From assembly GCA_011322515.1 (NCBI GenBank), contig DRMS01000012.1, positions 1 through 8,044 of the forward strand: 8,044 nucleotides of DNA, given 5' to 3'. This document shows positions 5,069 through 8,044 of the stretch, in pieces. Position numbers and translations under genes: made by a program. Under the pieces are notes generated by a model. The model was not told where the DNA came from, ran no database searches, and worked only from the letters and a program-made list of their open reading frames with translations. Origin of the DNA: Leucothrix mucor. Lineage in GTDB: Bacteria; Pseudomonadota; Gammaproteobacteria; Thiotrichales; Thiotrichaceae. Within the stretch, counting starts at the first letter, position 1. Every line of letters starts with the position of its first letter.

Positions 5069-7849
5069 GTGTTTTATGTAAAAAGGAAAAATCTGCTCGT
5101 TATATTAGCGTTCTGGATGATTGTATTTTCATTATTTTCAACAAGTACTTATGCAGGAAGTTTATATTTTACAGGTGAGTCAACTGCTTCCTTAAATAGT
5201 AACGACAAAAGATCTAGAATCGCAACGGTTGGTGTTGCTATAACGCCTGAAGCTAGAACAGTTAAAGAAGGAGAAAGTGTAAAGATAAAGATTCACTACA
5301 CAGGTTTAGATGCTGGAGCAGAATATTGTATTGTTAAAGTTGATACCTCAATCGCTTTGCAAAATGGCGCTTCACAAGCAGATTACACTATGCGCACTCA
5401 AAACAATGCAAGTAACCGTGATGATTACTTGATTCTTGACGCTACAGCAAATGATGGTGTAGATCCTAATGAAGCAATAAAAATTACATTTACTCCTCGG
5501 GTGGTAAAAGGCTCTTGTGTTTTAAGCTCTACCAGCCCTACAACAATTAATATTAATATTGTTGACATTGCCGCTACAAGCACACAACCACTAACAATTT
5601 CTTTATTGGCAAATGCATCATCTAGAAATATTGCAAAAGGTTCAGGAAATACTAAAGTTGCCAGCATCAAATTTGCCCTGCCTTCTGGAAAGCAGGCTGA
5701 TAGAAACTGCATAGCAGCGGCATGGGTGACTGTGGTTGGCGGTACAGCAAAGCGTGGACAAGACTTTAATTTCCCATCATCTTTCAGGGTTAACTTTGAT
5801 CATACAGACGGTAACTCTAAAATACAGGATGTAAATCTTGATGTATTAGCAGGCATTGCTGGAAATGGCGATAAAACGGTAGAAATGAGGGCAGATTTTA
5901 GTAGTTTTGGTGGCTCAGCTGGAAATAGTTGTCCATTAAAAGGAGCTTCCTCTAAAAAAATACTGATCACACTAAAAGATAACACACCTACTGCACTTAC
6001 AGTTTCTATATCAGCTAATCCATCCTCAGCAAAAGCGGGTGAAACGGTGAATGTCAGATATGGTTTTTCAGGTAATTTTTCTACATGTACGGCTGTTCAT
6101 CCTACCGTATTAACGGGGAAGGACGCCATATCTATAGATGAAAATATAAATGTGCTTAAACAACGTGATGTGCCTGTAAAAATTAAAGCAAGTATTACAA
6201 AAGAAACGAAGGTAATTCTAGGAGCAAAGGCTATAGGGTGTAAGCTTGCCAATAGCAATGCAACAGCCTCTATTATAATTCCTAAGAAGGCTGATTCTAC
6301 TAAGCCTATAGTCTCCATGTCTGTTATTTCATCGCCCGTAAAAGTAGGTAAAAGTATTGATATTATTTATAAAGTAAGTGGAAATGTTGCTTCATGTACC
6401 GTCATTAAGCCTGTGCTTGTCGGTGGTTCAGGATATGCTCGATTGAAAAATCCGAATATGAGTTTACGTGGTAAGAAGCAAGCTACTGTCACTGTGGATA
6501 TCCTGAAACAAGATGCCCAAAAAGAGATTAATGTGGTGTTAGGCGTTAAAACAGAAGGATGTACGCTTGCAAACAATGCAACTACTTTCTTTAAAATTCC
6601 TAAGCAGGGATCAGTAACAACTACTACTAAAGAAAGTTCTGAGAATATACGCGAATCAACCTGTGATGCTCTTAGGAAAATTCAGCTAACACCTACGCAA
6701 AAGTCGTATTTTAGAGCCCAATGTGAAAATGTAGGGACAGAGGCAAAGAATAATGCTAATACAGAAGAAGTGACTGTTCAGGCAATTGCGGCTCTTAGTG
6801 CAGCAGGGCGACAACTACAGAATGTTCGTTCACGCTTAATAACGCTACGGGCAACACGAGGTCGCAGAGGTATTGATGTTTCTGGTGCAACGCTTAATGT
6901 TCAAGGTTCAACAGTTTCTGTTGGATTGCTTGGAGGAGCGGCAGGCGATGATGAGAATGGTTTACTAGAAAATAGTCGTTGGGGTTTCTTTGCTAATGGT
7001 GACTACACCTTTGGTGATGAAAACAGAGAAAATGCCTCTAATGCATTAAAAAAAGATCGTAACTTTGACTTTAGTTCAACAGGCTTGACCTTTGGTGCTG
7101 ATTACCGTTTTTCTGGTGATAAAAAGTATGCTGGTGTTGCACTAGGCTATAAGGATTTTAATGCTGACTTCACCTCACAAAAAGGTGGTACTGATATTAA
7201 AGGCTATAACCTTAATATCTATGGAACCTATCTTTTATCAGATCAAGCCTATCTGGATGCAACCATTGGCTATGGAAAAAATAACATTGACTCTAGGCGA
7301 CCTGCTTATAAAGATGTTAAAAGTGGTAAAACAATTTTTGCTATTGGGAAACCAGATGCAAAAGAACTTACCTTTAGTGTGGGCGGAGGCTATGAGTTAT
7401 ACAAGGGAGAATGGTCACTAACCCCGTATGGACGCATGGATTATGTCAAGAGTACTATTGATGCCTATAAGGAAACGTCAGATAAATCTGCTCAACCTAG
7501 TCTGTTTAGTTTTGGCAAACAGAGCATTAAAGCGTTGACTTCAACTTTAGGTATAAAAACCAGTCGTTCTCTTAGTACTTCCAAAGGTGTATTTGTGCCT
7601 TATGCTTCGCTTGAGTGGAAGCATGAATTTAAAGGAAGAGGGGCGATCATAGGAACTCATATTCTAACAGGCAAACAAAACTCAGTAGGTGAAGCAAGTA
7701 AGTTCGATAGAAATTACTTTAACCTTGGTGTCGGTGTTTCCGCACAGTTTCCAAAAGGAAAATCCGCCTTCTTGAGTCTTGAATCAAGACAAGGTGATTC
7801 TGTAGTAAAAGACAATGCAGTTAGAGCTGGCTTTCGTTGGGAATTTTGA
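5069..7849 (+). CDS. Autotransporter with Cys-paired beta-rich passenger and beta-barrel domain
   Basis: This 926-residue protein starts at GTG with a good ribosome binding site. Residues 1-29 are a Sec signal peptide (KRK, hydrophobic core, likely cut after TYA). The passenger (30 to about 520) looks like four immunoglobulin/Calx-beta-like modules: about 50-170, 172-302, 308-407 and 411-512. Module 2 has a Calx-beta-like GTAKRGQDF. Modules 3 and 4 are clear relatives (S-G-N-x-x-x-C-T early, G-C-x-L-A-N late). Each module carries one Cys pair: 87/150, 214/288, 340/391, 443/498. A helical linker follows (about 525-600, Cys532/Cys552, then QLQNVRSRL). A presumed 12-strand barrel (about 636-926) begins at SRWGFFANGDYTFG and ends in AGFRWEF, with the terminal Phe expected of a BAM signal. 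Type V secretion would display the passenger on the cell surface. Ligand and activity are unknown; adhesion or surface structure is inference. Confidence 0.88.
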   Translation: MFYVKRKNLLVILAFWMIVFSLFSTSTYAGSLYFTGESTASLNSNDKRSRIATVGVAITPEARTVKEGESVKIKIHYTGLDAGAEYCIVKVDTSIALQNGASQADYTMRTQNNASNRDDYLILDATANDGVDPNEAIKITFTPRVVKGSCVLSSTSPTTININIVDIAATSTQPLTISLLANASSRNIAKGSGNTKVASIKFALPSGKQADRNCIAAAWVTVVGGTAKRGQDFNFPSSFRVNFDHTDGNSKIQDVNLDVLAGIAGNGDKTVEMRADFSSFGGSAGNSCPLKGASSKKILITLKDNTPTALTVSISANPSSAKAGETVNVRYGFSGNFSTCTAVHPTVLTGKDAISIDENINVLKQRDVPVKIKASITKETKVILGAKAIGCKLANSNATASIIIPKKADSTKPIVSMSVISSPVKVGKSIDIIYKVSGNVASCTVIKPVLVGGSGYARLKNPNMSLRGKKQATVTVDILKQDAQKEINVVLGVKTEGCTLANNATTFFKIPKQGSVTTTTKESSENIRESTCDALRKIQLTPTQKSYFRAQCENVGTEAKNNANTEEVTVQAIAALSAAGRQLQNVRSRLITLRATRGRRGIDVSGATLNVQGSTVSVGLLGGAAGDDENGLLENSRWGFFANGDYTFGDENRENASNALKKDRNFDFSSTGLTFGADYRFSGDKKYAGVALGYKDFNADFTSQKGGTDIKGYNLNIYGTYLLSDQAYLDATIGYGKNNIDSRRPAYKDVKSGKTIFAIGKPDAKELTFSVGGGYELYKGEWSLTPYGRMDYVKSTIDAYKETSDKSAQPSLFSFGKQSIKALTSTLGIKTSRSLSTSKGVFVPYASLEWKHEFKGRGAIIGTHILTGKQNSVGEASKFDRNYFNLGVGVSAQFPKGKSAFLSLESRQGDSVVKDNAVRAGFRWEF

Positions 7850-7877
7850 TTCTTTTTCAGAAGTTTTAAAACCAAAG

Positions 7878-8029
7878 AGGGACAGCTTTACGTAGGTTGG
7901 GTTGGGTTAGCTTGCCGAGTTAGCGAGGCAAGGCAACCCAACAGAATTTAAGGTTAATTGTTGGGTTACGTTATTTCACTACGCTCAATAAGCTAACCCA
8001 ACCTACAATTTAGCCAAGTTGATGTCCCT
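7878..8029. repeat. Short outer inverted repeat enclosing the REP pair
   Basis: AGGGACA (7878-7884) and TGTCCCT (8023-8029) are perfect 7-bp complements outside the REP doublet. They may mark element ends or extend the secondary structure. Seven bases is short enough to be chance. Confidence 0.35.
7892..8007. repeat. Two inverted REP-like palindromes (BIME-like doublet)
   Basis: GTAGGTTGGGTT (7892-7903) is the exact reverse complement of AACCCAACCTAC (7995-8006). Each end forms its own hairpin. Left: TTGGGTT (7902-7908) with AACCCAA (7935-7941) and CTTGCC (7911-7916) with GGCAAG (7927-7932), interrupted by a 2-bp mismatch. Right: TTGGGTTA (7961-7968) with TAACCCAA (7994-8001) and TTATT (7971-7975) with AATAA (7987-7991), also with a 2-bp mismatch. 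Both start, reading inward, with GTAG, the conserved tetranucleotide of REP elements mobilised by RAYT (TnpA-REP) transposases. The left copy has one extra GGGTT. The pair lies 42 nt after the autotransporter stop and could also act as an mRNA-stabilising or terminating structure. No transposase gene is in view. Confidence 0.75.
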
Positions 8030-8044
8030 GCTTAAATTGATAGC

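Noticed and set aside
7161..7421. 86-codon plus-strand ORF in another frame of the autotransporter barrel
   Set aside because: The overlapping barrel frame is continuous and well supported; the alternative product has no recognisable features.
7895..7908. Telomere-like GGGTT tandem or G-quadruplex
   Set aside because: Only two GGGTT units after a GGTT, with too few G-runs for a stable quadruplex; the REP hairpin explains it better.
7892..8007. CRISPR array
   Set aside because: The repeated sequence is inverted, occurs only twice, and shows no regular spacer pattern.

Overview
The window reads as an AT-rich proteobacterial chromosome segment, most likely gammaproteobacterial. Three things point there: a type VI secretion accessory protein (TagH), a type V autotransporter barrel ending in a C-terminal Phe, and a pair of REP-like palindromes starting with GTAG. 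A low-GC gammaproteobacterium, possibly of the Thiotrichales type, is a guess from protein flavour and is not shown by the sequence.

Layout: (1) positions 1-813, plus strand, hold the 3' part of a lytic transglycosylase (SLT fold) gene whose start lies outside the window. (2) After only 37 nt, on the opposite strand, comes tagH (851-2503). It encodes an FHA domain, a long polar linker and the TagH-type C-terminal domain, with no other T6SS gene in view. (3) A 382-nt AT-rich divergent intergenic region (2504-2885) holds a 9-bp hairpin and a small palindrome near a possible promoter. (4) Positions 2886-4904 encode a lipoprotein with Sel1 repeats, a Lys-rich presumed coiled coil and a C-terminal caspase-like (peptidase C14) domain with an intact His/Cys dyad. 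A run of 10 G lies directly after its lipobox Cys codon. (5) Positions 4905-5068 contain a long composite inverted repeat, a second hairpin and a good ribosome binding site. (6) Positions 5069-7849 encode a 926-residue autotransporter with a Cys-paired, beta-rich passenger, a helical linker and a beta-barrel. (7) Positions 7850-8044 contain two divergently arranged REP-like hairpins.

The common theme is the cell envelope: murein cleavage, T6SS regulation, an outer-membrane-directed caspase-like lipoprotein and a surface autotransporter. No direct sequence evidence shows that they act together. The strongest unusual signal is the poly-G tract. Either a one-base gain or a one-base loss puts the caspase lipoprotein out of frame with an early stop, so it is a plausible phase-variation switch. 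The second is the passenger's ten cysteines in five ordered pairs, which is atypical for autotransported proteins. An Arg-rich stretch between the passenger/linker and the barrel next to a caspase-like gene suggests a testable protease-substrate idea, which is speculative.
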